Assembly: GCA_963721445.1 (NCBI GenBank)
Contig: CAVRIZ010000005.1
Span: 186,001 to 250,000 of the forward strand
DNA from: DAIOEK01 sp963721445
GTDB taxonomy: Bacteria; Chloroflexota; Anaerolineae; Anaerolineales; Anaerolineaceae
Length of the DNA stretch: 64,000 nucleotides
Direction of reading: 5' to 3'
The notes beneath the pieces were generated by a model that saw only the letters and a program-made list of their open reading frames with translations, searched no databases and was not told the DNA's origin. Both the position numbers and the translations under genes were made by a program. Positions 52,067 to 62,084 of this stretch are shown here, in pieces (position 1 is the first letter of the stretch; every line of letters starts with the position of its first letter).

Positions 52067-53760
52067 GGATTTGTCGCTGCGCCCGGGAATAGGTCAGATC
52101 GAACCCATAGGATCCAGGGAGTTTGTTCAATTATTTCGGATTTGTGCATCATGATCCACCGCAGCCAGTCTTCAGCACCGAAATCTTCATATTTGACCCG
52201 GGTATTTAGATAAAAATCTTGCCCGCGATATTGCTCGGATAATTCAGGTTGTGTCTCGACGGATGATATTACCAGTGACGGTTGGTCACCCGGTCGTACT
52301 GCACTGACTTCTTTTACCTCACTTTGCTGGCGAAGTGCCCATTCCAGGGAGGGAGTAAGATGACCAACTACCTGAATATCCAAACCGACCGGAATTCCCC
52401 TTGTCCAGCCGGAGACTTCTTGGATTGTATCAACAAATAATGATTGATCTGGATGGTTTACACCATTGTTCCAAATTTCTGCCCGGTTTGGATTAGTTGG
52501 ATTAATCGAATAGAATGTCGACATGATCAACCCTAAAAATAGGATCATCAAAAATCCCCAGGCGTATCCATATTTGGCAATCCGAATTGACCATCCAAAG
52601 ATGGCAAGTAATGCGCTCAAGATAAGGATGGCCAACCCTCCACCTAATGCAATCCAAAATACCTGCGATTCCAGAAATCCAGCATTCAAGCGACCAAAGA
52701 TCTGCCAGAGGAAAAACACGATGACCACAACCAAAATGGTGATACCGACTGAAGGTAATACCTCTTCGGTGTTGGGCATAGATAGAGTAGAGATCACGTA
52801 CGCGGCAAGGCAGACCAATGGGAACGATACCCATATCAGGTTAACCAGATTTTTACCAGGAAGTACCAGGAGGAGTATCAAACTGATCAACGCGAAGAGG
52901 GCTAAATGGACCCTTTCGTTTTTACCGATCCAGGTACGAATGCTTCCCCAGATCCCAACGATGGTTATGAGAGTTGAATATACAACCAGAGCGATTAGAG
53001 GTAACCACCATTTGACAGGTGATGACCTCAATATCTCCTCGAAGAATGCCGGAATGGAATTTGTAAATGTGCTGAATCCATTTGGAAATAACAATAAGAA
53101 ACCACCAATAAGGATGGCAGTAATGGTCCCGATCAACCACACAGATCTATCTCGCAAGAAATTGATAAATTGCTTAAATCCCAGAGATTGTTTACGAATC
53201 AGAATGTATATTCCAACACTCAAGGCGGCAGAAACAACCAGCCACCAGAAACCAGTTCCAGATAAGGCAAGTAATCCCAGGAGCAGTCCGCTTGTTTTCA
53301 TTTTTTGATGTGAATATGCCGCGATAACTAATGCGAAGAGGCATAAAGCGATAATGGCAGAATTTACACTCCGGCTGGCGACAACGAGCGCAGGCTCCAA
53401 GGCGATAAACCAGACAATTAAAACGACTTCAACCGGTTTTAGATCTTTCTTAAAAAGTACCGGTGAAGCCATGAGGAGAATTCCCATCAGGGCGGGAACC
53501 ATTCTGGCAAGGAATGCTGACGATCCAAAGAGGTAGAAGAGGATAGTTGTCCCCAGTAGATAGAGCGGTTCTCCATCCAGAGTGACCGGAAGACCTGCTG
53601 CCAATCGGTAGGCCTGGAGAGCCAGCCTGGCTTCGTTATCATCCAAAGGAAGCTGCCCCAATTGGATCAAACGGATACCAATTCCGACCGCAAAGGCAAG
53701 ACCGATTAATACAGATTGGAGGGTAATTTGTTTACTGGAGTGGAGCATGGGTAGATCCAT
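52051..53760 (-). CDS. GT-C (ArnT/PMT-like) membrane glycosyltransferase
   Basis: About 569 residues and at least ten hydrophobic helices. The first extracytoplasmic loop has PLDDNEARLALQAY, the acidic DE-type catalytic motif of GT-C enzymes that use lipid-linked sugars. A C-terminal soluble region of about 150 residues includes EWALRQQSEVKEV. It presumably transfers sugar from a polyprenyl carrier on the outer face of the membrane. Start chosen at ATG 53760 (MDLPMLHSS), overlapping the end of the YYY gene by 29 nt; the longest frame reaches 53817. Acceptor unknown. Confidence 0.85.
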   Translation of the reverse strand: MDLPMLHSSKQITLQSVLIGLAFAVGIGIRLIQLGQLPLDDNEARLALQAYRLAAGLPVTLDGEPLYLLGTTILFYLFGSSAFLARMVPALMGILLMASPVLFKKDLKPVEVVLIVWFIALEPALVVASRSVNSAIIALCLFALVIAAYSHQKMKTSGLLLGLLALSGTGFWWLVVSAALSVGIYILIRKQSLGFKQFINFLRDRSVWLIGTITAILIGGFLLLFPNGFSTFTNSIPAFFEEILRSSPVKWWLPLIALVVYSTLITIVGIWGSIRTWIGKNERVHLALFALISLILLLVLPGKNLVNLIWVSFPLVCLAAYVISTLSMPNTEEVLPSVGITILVVVIVFFLWQIFGRLNAGFLESQVFWIALGGGLAILILSALLAIFGWSIRIAKYGYAWGFLMILFLGLIMSTFYSINPTNPNRAEIWNNGVNHPDQSLFVDTIQEVSGWTRGIPVGLDIQVVGHLTPSLEWALRQQSEVKEVSAVRPGDQPSLVISSVETQPELSEQYRGQDFYLNTRVKYEDFGAEDWLRWIMMHKSEIIEQTPWILWVRSDLFPGAATNPITPQ

Positions 53761-54765
53761 TATATTCGTAAATTGTGACTGTTGAGTTTTGATACACAGC
53801 GGGTAAGTTTTGAGCAAATTTTAACTCATCCAGGGTGTAGGTTGACCTTTCCAACCCGCCCACAATAATATACCGGACATCATAGCGATCGAGGATTATT
53901 TGGGCTTCCTCCCAACTTTTTGTTTGATACAGGATGGACACGTCTTCGATCCGGGTCCCAAATTCCCTCGGACCTCGACCCCATTGCCCTTCATGCGGAG
54001 TCCATCCGATAATCGTTGGATAACCAGTTTGTATGGACATGCGCGCATGTTGAGAGTAACTTCCACCGACTGATTCTGCAATGACACCGGGATTGGCTTC
54101 CGATAACCATTTCATGGCAAGGTATTCATCCGGCTGGTAGATCTCGAGATATTCATTTCCATTGAGGGTCAGATCGCGTGAACCGATTCCTCGTGTGGTT
54201 GATTCCACTCCAATGATGGGATATAGCAAACCGGCCGCAATGGTTACCACGGAAAGGATGCGCATCACCGTGATCGCTGAATCCGTTCGGAGTTTGAAGA
54301 GAGTGATCACTCCCACCGCCGCCGCTATGCTCCACAGAAGCCATCCCTGATAATAAAACTTAAAGATGGTATTCATCCTCGTGCCGAATTGATCCCGTAG
54401 ATAGATAAATTCAGGAATGAGGATAATGATCGCACCGGCACCAATGATGATCAGAACGAAAACAATAGCGGGAGGAAGCGTGTCATCCACGATATGGTTT
54501 TGGTGCTTTTCCTTGTTTCTGTTGGACAATTCCATTTCGTGTGGTTTACTTTTTTGAATAAGTAAGCTCACAACAAAGGATAAACAGATCCAAAGTGTGA
54601 TCCATGTTCCTGGTGCCAGGAATCTGCGGGAAATAGATTCAAGCAGAACAAGTAGAACAGGTTCTCCCTGTAATCCCTGAATATCAGCAAATAAAGATCC
54701 CAACTCTGCCAATTTCAACCCGAGGGAGGATACGATTGGATTCACTGAATTAGCCAGACTGGTTC
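53732..54765 (-). CDS. YYY-family (DUF2298) membrane protein, C-terminal part (frameshifted)
   Basis: Continues from the other half with TSLANSVNPIVSSLGLKLAE. It holds further helices, the conserved FGTRMNTIFKFYYQGWLLWS stretch, and a soluble C-terminal domain with IIGWTPHEGQWG and DVRYIIVGGLERSTYTLDEL. This C-terminus closely parallels that of the larger GT-YYY protein at 56711, so the two are paralogues. The join is a CCCC run at 54765-54768 that should be CCC. Confidence 0.88.
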
Positions 54766-56336
54766 CCCAAGTCTGGTAAATTAAGAGCAAAGATTCCCAG
54801 TAGATAGGACAGGATCCATAAAGACAATACAAATATTCCGGAATATAGAAAACCATTCAGGAGTCTTTTATTGTTTGAAGAATTACGATGAACCGCAACC
54901 AGGAAGAACAGAATCGGCAATAATAAGGACCCAAACATGATCCAAAAATGAATTCCCCGCGTGTAGAATATCAAACTCGGAATGATTCCGCCTGCCTGAG
55001 ATTTGAATCCCATAAAAAAGATCAGATAGAGCAGTACTGATGTTCCACTCAGAATTAATCCGGTTGTGAGTAATTCCCACATTCTTTCAGCACTCCACCC
55101 AGATCTATGGATTCGGGTAATCAGATAACAAAGAAGCAGAATACCAAGGTAGATGGGAAAATCCCAGGTATTAAGAAACGCCAGTCCACCAACCAGAATT
55201 GGAATGAAGATCCAATAACGATAGGAAAGATATAACCAGCCGCCTTTCCCTTTTTCTGAGCTCTCCGCACCGCCTAGAATTAAATTCAGGGCAAGACCAA
55301 GCACAAGGACAGCAAATGGCAGGGTGAGGACATGAGGGTGAAGATCAGAGAGTAGAAAGGAGAAAAAAGGAAATTCATCGATCACTTCCACCCAACGATT
55401 GGATAAGGTGTAATCCGAAACCACCCGGGAAGCTCGCCACCAGAGAATTCCACCCGGACGATTTGGCATCCAGGAGAAAGGTTCCAATGGCGGATTTACC
55501 AATTCCTGGATATCCAACCATTTCCAAAAAGGCGAGAAAAGCGAGCCATCCACTGTCCGCTGCCAGAATAGTCCCCGCCCATGCAGAAATTCAAGGACAC
55601 CCTCCAGGTTACTTACTACCAATGTGAACAATGGAGCCAGGATCGGCCACAGGTAGTCATTTGTCCGGTTGGTGTGATCCTCAGCGGTCTTATTCTGCAA
55701 CCACTCTTTCACCGGATCGGATGAAATGATGTTATACACCAATCCATAAGTTCCCACGGCAGTCATGGCGAATATTAGCGAGGCAGCCAGGTTGAAACCA
55801 ACTCCACTTACCACTCCGCTGAGGCGAATCATCATGGAGACGAGAATATATCCAAAGTGATAATAGGATATGGCATAACCGGAAAGCCAGGGATCCTGAG
55901 GTGGAAAACCATGGGATTGAAGGATGGCATTGATAAACGCCAGCTCCATCGGTTTCTCGGTTCCAACTATTTCAGGATTGGCTGCCCGCCAGAGTGCGAT
56001 CAGACCAAAAGAGATCAGGAATACTATTTCGACTATCAGAACAAACCGGTTGTTTTCTCGAAGGAGGGATTTCCAGGAGAGAGATGGTTTGATGCGCGTT
56101 AACCAGAGGCTAATAGAGAAGACAATCAGCAGGCTAAATAAAACACCACCGATATCGTTCTGTACCAGCCTGAAATTTACAAGTGACCAGAAAACAAAGC
56201 CGGAAAGAAGCAAGCCGGCTGCTTTAGCAAGGGAATATCCTTTGTCTTTCAGCGCGGGAGTCAACCACGCCATAAATGGCCAGGCGGCAAACCCGATGGT
56301 GAGAATGATCAAATACCAGAGAAACCATGAAAACAT
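54766..56336 (-). CDS. YYY-family (DUF2298) membrane protein, N-terminal part (frameshifted)
   Basis: Begins MFSWFLWYLIILTIGFAAW and is extremely hydrophobic. It carries EIVGTEKPMELAFINAIL, DPWLSGYAISYYHFGYILV (a YYHFG version of the family YYYxG motif) and EFPFFSFLLSDLHPHVLTLP, all hallmarks of the Chlor_Arch_YYY family found in Chloroflexota and archaea. Function of the family is unknown. Joined length is about 868 residues, matching the one-domain class. It starts 3 nt after the DUF952 stop. Confidence 0.9.
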
Positions 56337-56339
56337 TTT

Positions 56340-56696
56340 CTACTCGTGATTCAACTGATCCGGGGAAACCGGCCAGGAAAATGTACCATCGGGTCCAGGA
56401 ATTAATGGATGGACTGTTTTAATTTTCTCCACCTGCAGGACACCATAGACATGGGGGAATAACTCACCAGCTGGGCTTCGCTCAAATCGCAGCATATTGT
56501 GGACATCGATATCTTCAATTTCCAGAAGCACTAATCCGTGTCGGCCTGAATAATATCGTTCTGCCGTGGCCATTACCTGCTCCCCGGTTGAAAAATGAAT
56601 AAAACCCTCCTGTTCAAAGGCGGCAGGTTTGTAGACCCCAACTTCGATGGCTTTCTCCCAATCAGACCTTTCAGCGATATGAAATAATGTTGTCAC
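56340..56696 (-). CDS. DUF952 protein
   Basis: 118 residues, soluble. FHIAERSDWEKA, EQEGFIHFSTGEQV and ELFPHVYGVL are the DUF952 signature. GTG start with GGAG 6 nt upstream. It is placed between two YYY genes with 14 and 3 nt gaps. Family function is unknown, and its location inside a membrane-glycan cluster is unexplained. Confidence 0.9.
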   Translation of the reverse strand: MTTLFHIAERSDWEKAIEVGVYKPAAFEQEGFIHFSTGEQVMATAERYYSGRHGLVLLEIEDIDVHNMLRFERSPAGELFPHVYGVLQVEKIKTVHPLIPGPDGTFSWPVSPDQLNHE

Positions 56697-56710
56697 GGAT
56701 TCTCCATTGA

Positions 56711-57499
56711 TCAGGGAATGATTTCGTAAATGGTCGTTTCTTGATTAGTATAGACTGGTTTCCAATACTGTCCTTCGTACTGGTAAAACTTAGCCAGTCC
56801 ATTCAACGGGTAGATTGCCATCTCCAATTGCCCGACAATGATATATTTGACATTGTATTTGTGAATAAATGCGATCGCATCAACGATGTCGGTTGTTGAG
56901 TAGAACTCTCCCACTTCACTGACCCGGTCAAAGATCCATTCCGATGGATTAATCGCCCTTTGCTGTCGTTGATGCCAGTTCCAACCGATCACATTCGGCA
57001 GACCGGTGTAAATGGTATAGCGGGTTCCCCAGCGGTACTCGGGGACATTCCCTTCCACAATGACCGGTGACCCTTTCACATTTTCCTGCATCCAACGAAT
57101 GGCATGATAATCTTCTTCCAATTGCATTACCTTCGAGTCATTGAAATTCACATCATCTTCCATGTAGGTTGCGCCGACCATATAACTCATTCCATCCAGG
57201 GAATGAGGAGCGGTTTCTACCATACGGTCGCGGATCTTATCGATACCACCCAAAACTGGAAACAGGAAGGCACATCCGACTAGCAACCAAAGGACGGATT
57301 GGAATATGTTCTGCGATGATATATTCCAACGTGGTAACGAATGAAGAAGAAAATACAGAGAAACTGCTGAAGTGAGCGCTAAAAGCGTCCACACCTGCAG
57401 ATAGAACTTAAATACGGTGTTCATCCTGCCGATATCACCCTTGAGGACAATGATCTCAACCACAAGGGTAAGAATCAAACCGGTTCCGATGAAGAAAAG
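56711..57499 (-). CDS. GT-C/YYY fusion protein, piece 4: C-terminal YYY domain (frameshifted)
   Basis: Starts LLFFIGTGLILTLVVEIIVL, then the family stretch GRMNTVFKFYLQVWTLLALT and a soluble tail with GTRYTIYTGLPNVIGWNWHQ and NVKYIIVGQLEMAIYPLNGL. It joins piece 3 after removal of one base near 57497-57506. The C-terminal soluble domain resembles that of the protein at 53732. Confidence 0.87.
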   Translation of the reverse strand, partial: LFFIGTGLILTLVVEIIVLKGDIGRMNTVFKFYLQVWTLLALTSAVSLYFLLHSLPRWNISSQNIFQSVLWLLVGCAFLFPVLGGIDKIRDRMVETAPHSLDGMSYMVGATYMEDDVNFNDSKVMQLEEDYHAIRWMQENVKGSPVIVEGNVPEYRWGTRYTIYTGLPNVIGWNWHQRQQRAINPSEWIFDRVSEVGEFYSTTDIVDAIAFIHKYNVKYIIVGQLEMAIYPLNGLAKFYQYEGQYWKPVYTNQETTIYEIIP

Positions 57500-58955
57500 C
57501 AATGATCCGTTTTAGGTCGGTTTGGTCAGGACGGAAGAGCAATACCGCAGCCCAGAGCGAGAAGGGAAGGACTATCCAGGCTATCCAGGCTCTGAAAATG
57601 TAACAAACGAGAATTGCAACGATCAGTAAAGCCAAAATTCCCGCATAGAATTTAAGATGAGGACGGAGTCCGCCTAATTTCCGAAGAGGTGTTGCTGCCA
57701 TCCAATCGATCGTTTCATGTGCCAACCATGTCGAAATAATAAACAGGAATAAACCCCAGTGAGCCAGGTAAGACCAGGATGGAGTCGTCGGTCCGTGCCA
57801 GAGTTCTACCGAGGTGTATCCAGCGCCATACCAATAGGAGTATGGTTGATAGAAAACAAAGCTTGCAATTGTAAAAAGTAAGACAATTCCCGCACCAATT
57901 AACCAGTGTGGAATATGCTTATTCGTCAAAATATCGAAGGTAAAAGAATCTTTCCATCTGAATAAGAGATAGGTTAAACCGATCATGCATAACGCAAGAT
58001 AGACTGGAAAGTCCCAGGTGTTGGTTGGTCGGAGCGCGCCTACTGCCATTGCCCCAACGAATAGCGCAATCCCAAATGCCAGCGGATGATTGCGTTCGTT
58101 TTTAATCCCCGATTTCCCTCTTGCCAGAATAAATGAGACCAACCAGCCAATCACCATTACTGTGATGGGTAAAGCGATCATGTGGGCATGGAGATCCGCA
58201 TACAAAAAAGTAAAAGCAGGAAATTCGGTGATGGGTTCCACATCGTTGGGCGCGGGTATTGCGCGACTCGGAATCCAATACCAGTCACCCGGATAAAACG
58301 GTAATGACCTGCCCTGAAAAAGTTCCACCATGCCTTTGGCTGTCCAGATCATTCGAGTTAGGAATGGAGCGCCAGTGATTTGCCCATCCGGCGCGGCCAA
58401 CCGTTGAAGACCATACCAGATCATCCGGATGGATGCCAGATTGCCGATCACGGCCACAAAGAAAGCACCGAATAAGCCGAAAAGATACGGAGATTTTTGT
58501 GACGCTGATCCTTCTTCTGTAGTTGCCTGAATATGCCTGACAATATTGGAGATCAGAGAATAAGCGCCCGTGGCGAGCATGCTGAACAGCGTAGGCAGGA
58601 TGATGTTGTAGGCGATGGATGGGACAATTCCCAGCCACTTAACCAACACACCAACTATCACGAAACCGTAATAATAATAATTAATGTAGCCGCCCGCATA
58701 CCAGGGGTCATACGGGGGAAAGGTCGTACTTTTGATCACGGCATTCAAATACGAGAAATCCATTGGCTTTTCGCCACCCTTGTAAGGGTGCCAGATATCC
58801 GGATTGCCGATCCGAACGAGAAGATCGAGCGCAAAGAATCCGAAAAATACGGCTTCAGTTATCAGGATGGATTTTCGTTCTTCCCGAAAATACTGGATCC
58901 ATTCCTCACGTTGCAAGTAAGCAAGGAAAGCATTCATGATTACCAGAGACAACAA
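57500..58955 (-). CDS. GT-C/YYY fusion protein, piece 3: YYY core (frameshifted)
   Basis: Contains the defining motif YINYYYYGFVIVG, GEKPMDFSYLNAVIKS, EFPAFTFLYADLHAHMIALP and ALRPTNTWDFPVYLAL, with about ten membrane helices. It is read from SLVIMNAFLAYLQREEWIQY and ends where the frame is lost near 57500. Joins piece 2 at a one-base insertion in the AAA run 58954-58956 (+ strand). Confidence 0.88.
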
Positions 58956-60011
58956 ATACCAGACTGATGGTCAGTCGGGTGAAGGGTACTCCCACTGATC
59001 CCAAGAACCAGGTGATCAAGGCAAGGAAGAGAAGACCCGTCAATCTCGAATAACCATAGCCGCGGTCCTTCAATCCGGGGAATGCCAGTCGGACAGTCGG
59101 CAGGAAAACCAAACCCAGGATAAGCACAACCACATACCAGAGCACTACTCCCACTCCGGGGTATTTGTTCTGTAGATCATTCCACTTAAATAGATCTGAC
59201 CAGGTTCCGCCGAGTTGCTGCTGTGTCCAATTGGTTGCGGGCAGGAGGAGGGTCTGGGGTCGTAAAGGAACCTGATTTAGCGGAATATGAATGACCTTTG
59301 TCAGATCGAAGCCACCAAAAAATCTGGCTGTTGCCTGGGGATCGTAATCTGCGCGTTTTTGGAAAATAAAGACCTTGGGGTGGTCATACACCGTGAATGA
59401 CTCTTCGGCAGCTTGGTCATTGATACTGATGCCATTCAAGGAAGGGTTGGATTGAAAAACCCGGATCAGATCGTATCCGAGCGATCCCTGGAACATTCCC
59501 GGCTGTCCTTCGGTGTAACACCAGAGGATCTCTTTATCTTGGGGACAACCGATCAAAGCCCGATAAAAGGCAGTTGTCATTGGGTATCGTTCAGGGATCC
59601 GGGTGGTTGTTCCCCATTGCCGATTGGAACTCATAAAAATGTAATCGGCTTGATCCAACGTGGAAATAAACCGCTCACGTTTTTCTTCGTTATCATCCCA
59701 GTACATTTCAAAATTCAAACCACTGGTATAAATTCCGCCATATCCATCGTAATTATCAATACGTAATGGCAGACCATCATCCCAATCGGATTCGTTTGCC
59801 GGAGCACTGCCTTGAATTACCAACATTCCGCTACCATCGGTAAGAGACAGAGAAATTCGATAACGATGATCCTTCACTAATTGGACTTCCGGTGTGGATT
59901 GCGCCGAATAGGCTTGTCCCCGGAAATCTTGTGCAGGTAAAAACTTCGAGGTCAGGTGAGCTTCCGTAATTTTTGTATTCGACTCAACATCGGTTAGAGT
60001 AATTTGAAGAT
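58956..60011 (-). CDS. GT-C/YYY fusion protein, piece 2: extracytoplasmic domain and first YYY helices (frameshifted)
   Basis: Open in frame from NLQITLTDVESNTKITEAHL, so the region 59878-59993 is coding, not a gap. A soluble domain of about 230 residues includes YIFMSSNRQWGTTTRIPERY and PMTTAFYRALIG. It is followed by the first YYY helices (VGVVLWYVVVLILGLVFLP, LKDRGYGYSRLTGLL). Joins piece 1 when one A is restored in the six-T run 60011-60016 (+ strand). Confidence 0.84.
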
Positions 60012-61646
60012 TTTTTCCTGATCGATCCCAGTAGAATCGACAACCCGAAAAAACGTAAATGCTTGCAATGCGCCATCCGCATGTGCGCTGATATCATATT
60101 CCACCGGATTACCGGGGGTGATGATCACACCCTGTGGATACGGAAGCGGTTGGTTATAGACCCCTTGCGATGTCTGAATGTTCAGGTTTATCGGACCGGG
60201 AATGTTTTGGTAGATCCAGCGGGATGCTTCAATCCTAGTGACGGGTCGGGTATAGATGGTCGAGAAAGCATACGCCCAGGCTCCGGTTGGAAGAACTACG
60301 CCTGCGAGCAACAGTACTGCTGCTATTCTGGTCCACCATGGTTTGGTTTCGATCTGGATACCGGAAGAATCAAGGCTCTTCTTACGATGATCCCACAGAT
60401 GGAATATTAACCAGGCTCCGATGATGACAAGACTTGGATAGGCTGGCAAGGTATACCGCAGCATCGGATTCCATCCCATCGCCTGCCAGATGAAGAACCC
60501 GCCAGACCATAACCAGATAGGCAAATGGGTCGGATTCTTTTTGCGAATTAGGCGAATGGCCATCCAGATGAATCCACCCCAGACTAGTATTCCCAGAGGC
60601 CAGCCCATGCCCCACCGGAATAGATTCTCGAAAGCAAAAGTTTTTGGCCTGCGCGCCCATTGCAATGCCGGAGGGAAATCAGCAGTGCCGTCGGTTTGCA
60701 GACTCAGTTCCCGGATATTTTCTACTATCTTCGGGTTTGGCAAAATACCTAAGAAACCGGGACCCTTGAAGGCATAGGGTTGCGCGATGCGGAATAGAAG
60801 AAATGCGAAAAGTGCCGTGACGACCAGGTTGACCAGCATCGGGAGGATCCACCGATATCGTTTATCAACCGGCAATTTGGCGAACCATGCGAAAACAGTC
60901 ACAGGTAAGATGACCGCGAGAGCAACCGCGTTATATTTGGAAGCCATCGCGAGCGCCAATGCAAAACCGAATAATAAGTACCACCCGATTCCAGTCCAAG
61001 GTTTGACAGGAACCACATTCTCATCGACGGAATCTTGAATGGTTTTTTGATCCAGATGCTTATATAGGGAAATTGCCGCGTAAATGCCCAGCGTTACAAA
61101 GAAGGTCAGGAATGTATCGACGGCGAAGAAATGGGAGAGTTGAATTGCCAGTACTGAGAAAGAATATAGTATTGCCGCCAGAAAACCGATCCGCCGGTCG
61201 TAGGCTTTGTGGCCGATCAAGTAAATTACCAAAAGCGTGAATAGGTCAAATATTGCGGATGTTAGCCTGCCTACTACATGAACTGAGTTATAACCTGTTT
61301 GCCCAGTCCATTCAGCGATATAGCGAACCAGAATGATCGGAAAATCACCATAGACAAAGAATGATTTGCCACTATTTTGCGGGTTTAGTGAGGAAGCATC
61401 CGTATCGAAATATTCCGCCAATGAAGCAACCGGCCGGATATCATTCTCCACCATCGTCAGAAAGCGTTCGTCCGGGTGGAGATGCTGGTCTTCATCCCAA
61501 CTGATTCCCACGGTTCGCAGGTATCCCCCCGCGAGAATGACCAACAATAGTAATATATCCAGGTACCAATACTTTCCGAATATGGAAATGTTGGATTTCT
61601 TAGGTACTGATACAGATTCAGGCGCTTCACTCATTGGGTGATCCAT
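60012..61646 (-). CDS. GT-C/YYY fusion protein, piece 1: N-terminal GT-C glycosyltransferase domain (frameshifted)
   Basis: Begins MDHPMSEAPESVSVPKKSNI with a helix starting about residue 28. The first loop has HLHPDERFLTMV, an acidic DE motif of the GT-C/PMT type. About ten helices follow. It ends DSTGIDQEK, where a missing A creates an early stop. With the four pieces joined, one protein of about 1640 residues is encoded from 61646 to 56711. It starts 6 nt after the stop of the upstream GT-C gene. Confidence 0.88.
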
Positions 61647-61652
61647 TAGTTT

Positions 61653-62084
61653 TCAGGTGGCGTCAGCATAACAATAAAATCCTTGCCAGGCGTTTTCGAA
61701 GCATAGTTCCTGACACTGGCGGTAGGATACATGATTCTTCAGTCTGTCTAGATCTTCCACATCCTCGGTGTTTAATAAAAATAATTTCGGACCAGGCACT
61801 TCGAGGGTTGAATCAAACTGCTCTGGCCAGATCGCAAGGTCTCGCAAGCCAAAACCTGCCTGTAGACCGACCAACCGGGTATCTAACCAATAAGGATAAC
61901 CAACCACCCAGGCAGAATCGGGTGTCCCAATTGTATCTGTGAATTGTTTGATCACTGCTCCAAGCTCCGATGTATTCCCTGCAGAATCGTTAAACCGTTG
62001 GGGGTAATCCACGAACATCAAACGGTAGTTCTGCTGTATGGATGCGAAAACCAGGATCAGGGCAACTAATAGTAGAGACATATT
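61653..62084 (-). CDS. GT-C membrane protein, C-terminal part (frameshifted)
   Basis: Continues the upstream piece with NMSLLLVALILVFASIQQNY, a last membrane helix, and a soluble tail of about 110 residues (YPYWLDTRLVGLQAGFGLRD). Restoring one T in the TTT at 62083-62085 (+ strand) joins the parts into a protein of about 728 residues. Confidence 0.86.
   Translation of the reverse strand, partial: NMSLLLVALILVFASIQQNYRLMFVDYPQRFNDSAGNTSELGAVIKQFTDTIGTPDSAWVVGYPYWLDTRLVGLQAGFGLRDLAIWPEQFDSTLEVPGPKLFLLNTEDVEDLDRLKNHVSYRQCQELCFENAWQGFYCYADAT

Noticed and set aside
52523..53308. Antisense ORF of 261 codons on the + strand
   Set aside because: It is fully opposite the GT-C gene, rich in K, N, P and T as expected from the complement of hydrophobic codons, and has no ribosome site.
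59878..59993. Intergenic gap between GT-C and YYY genes
   Set aside because: It is open and coding in the frame of the downstream piece and continuous with the GT-C domain once one A is restored.
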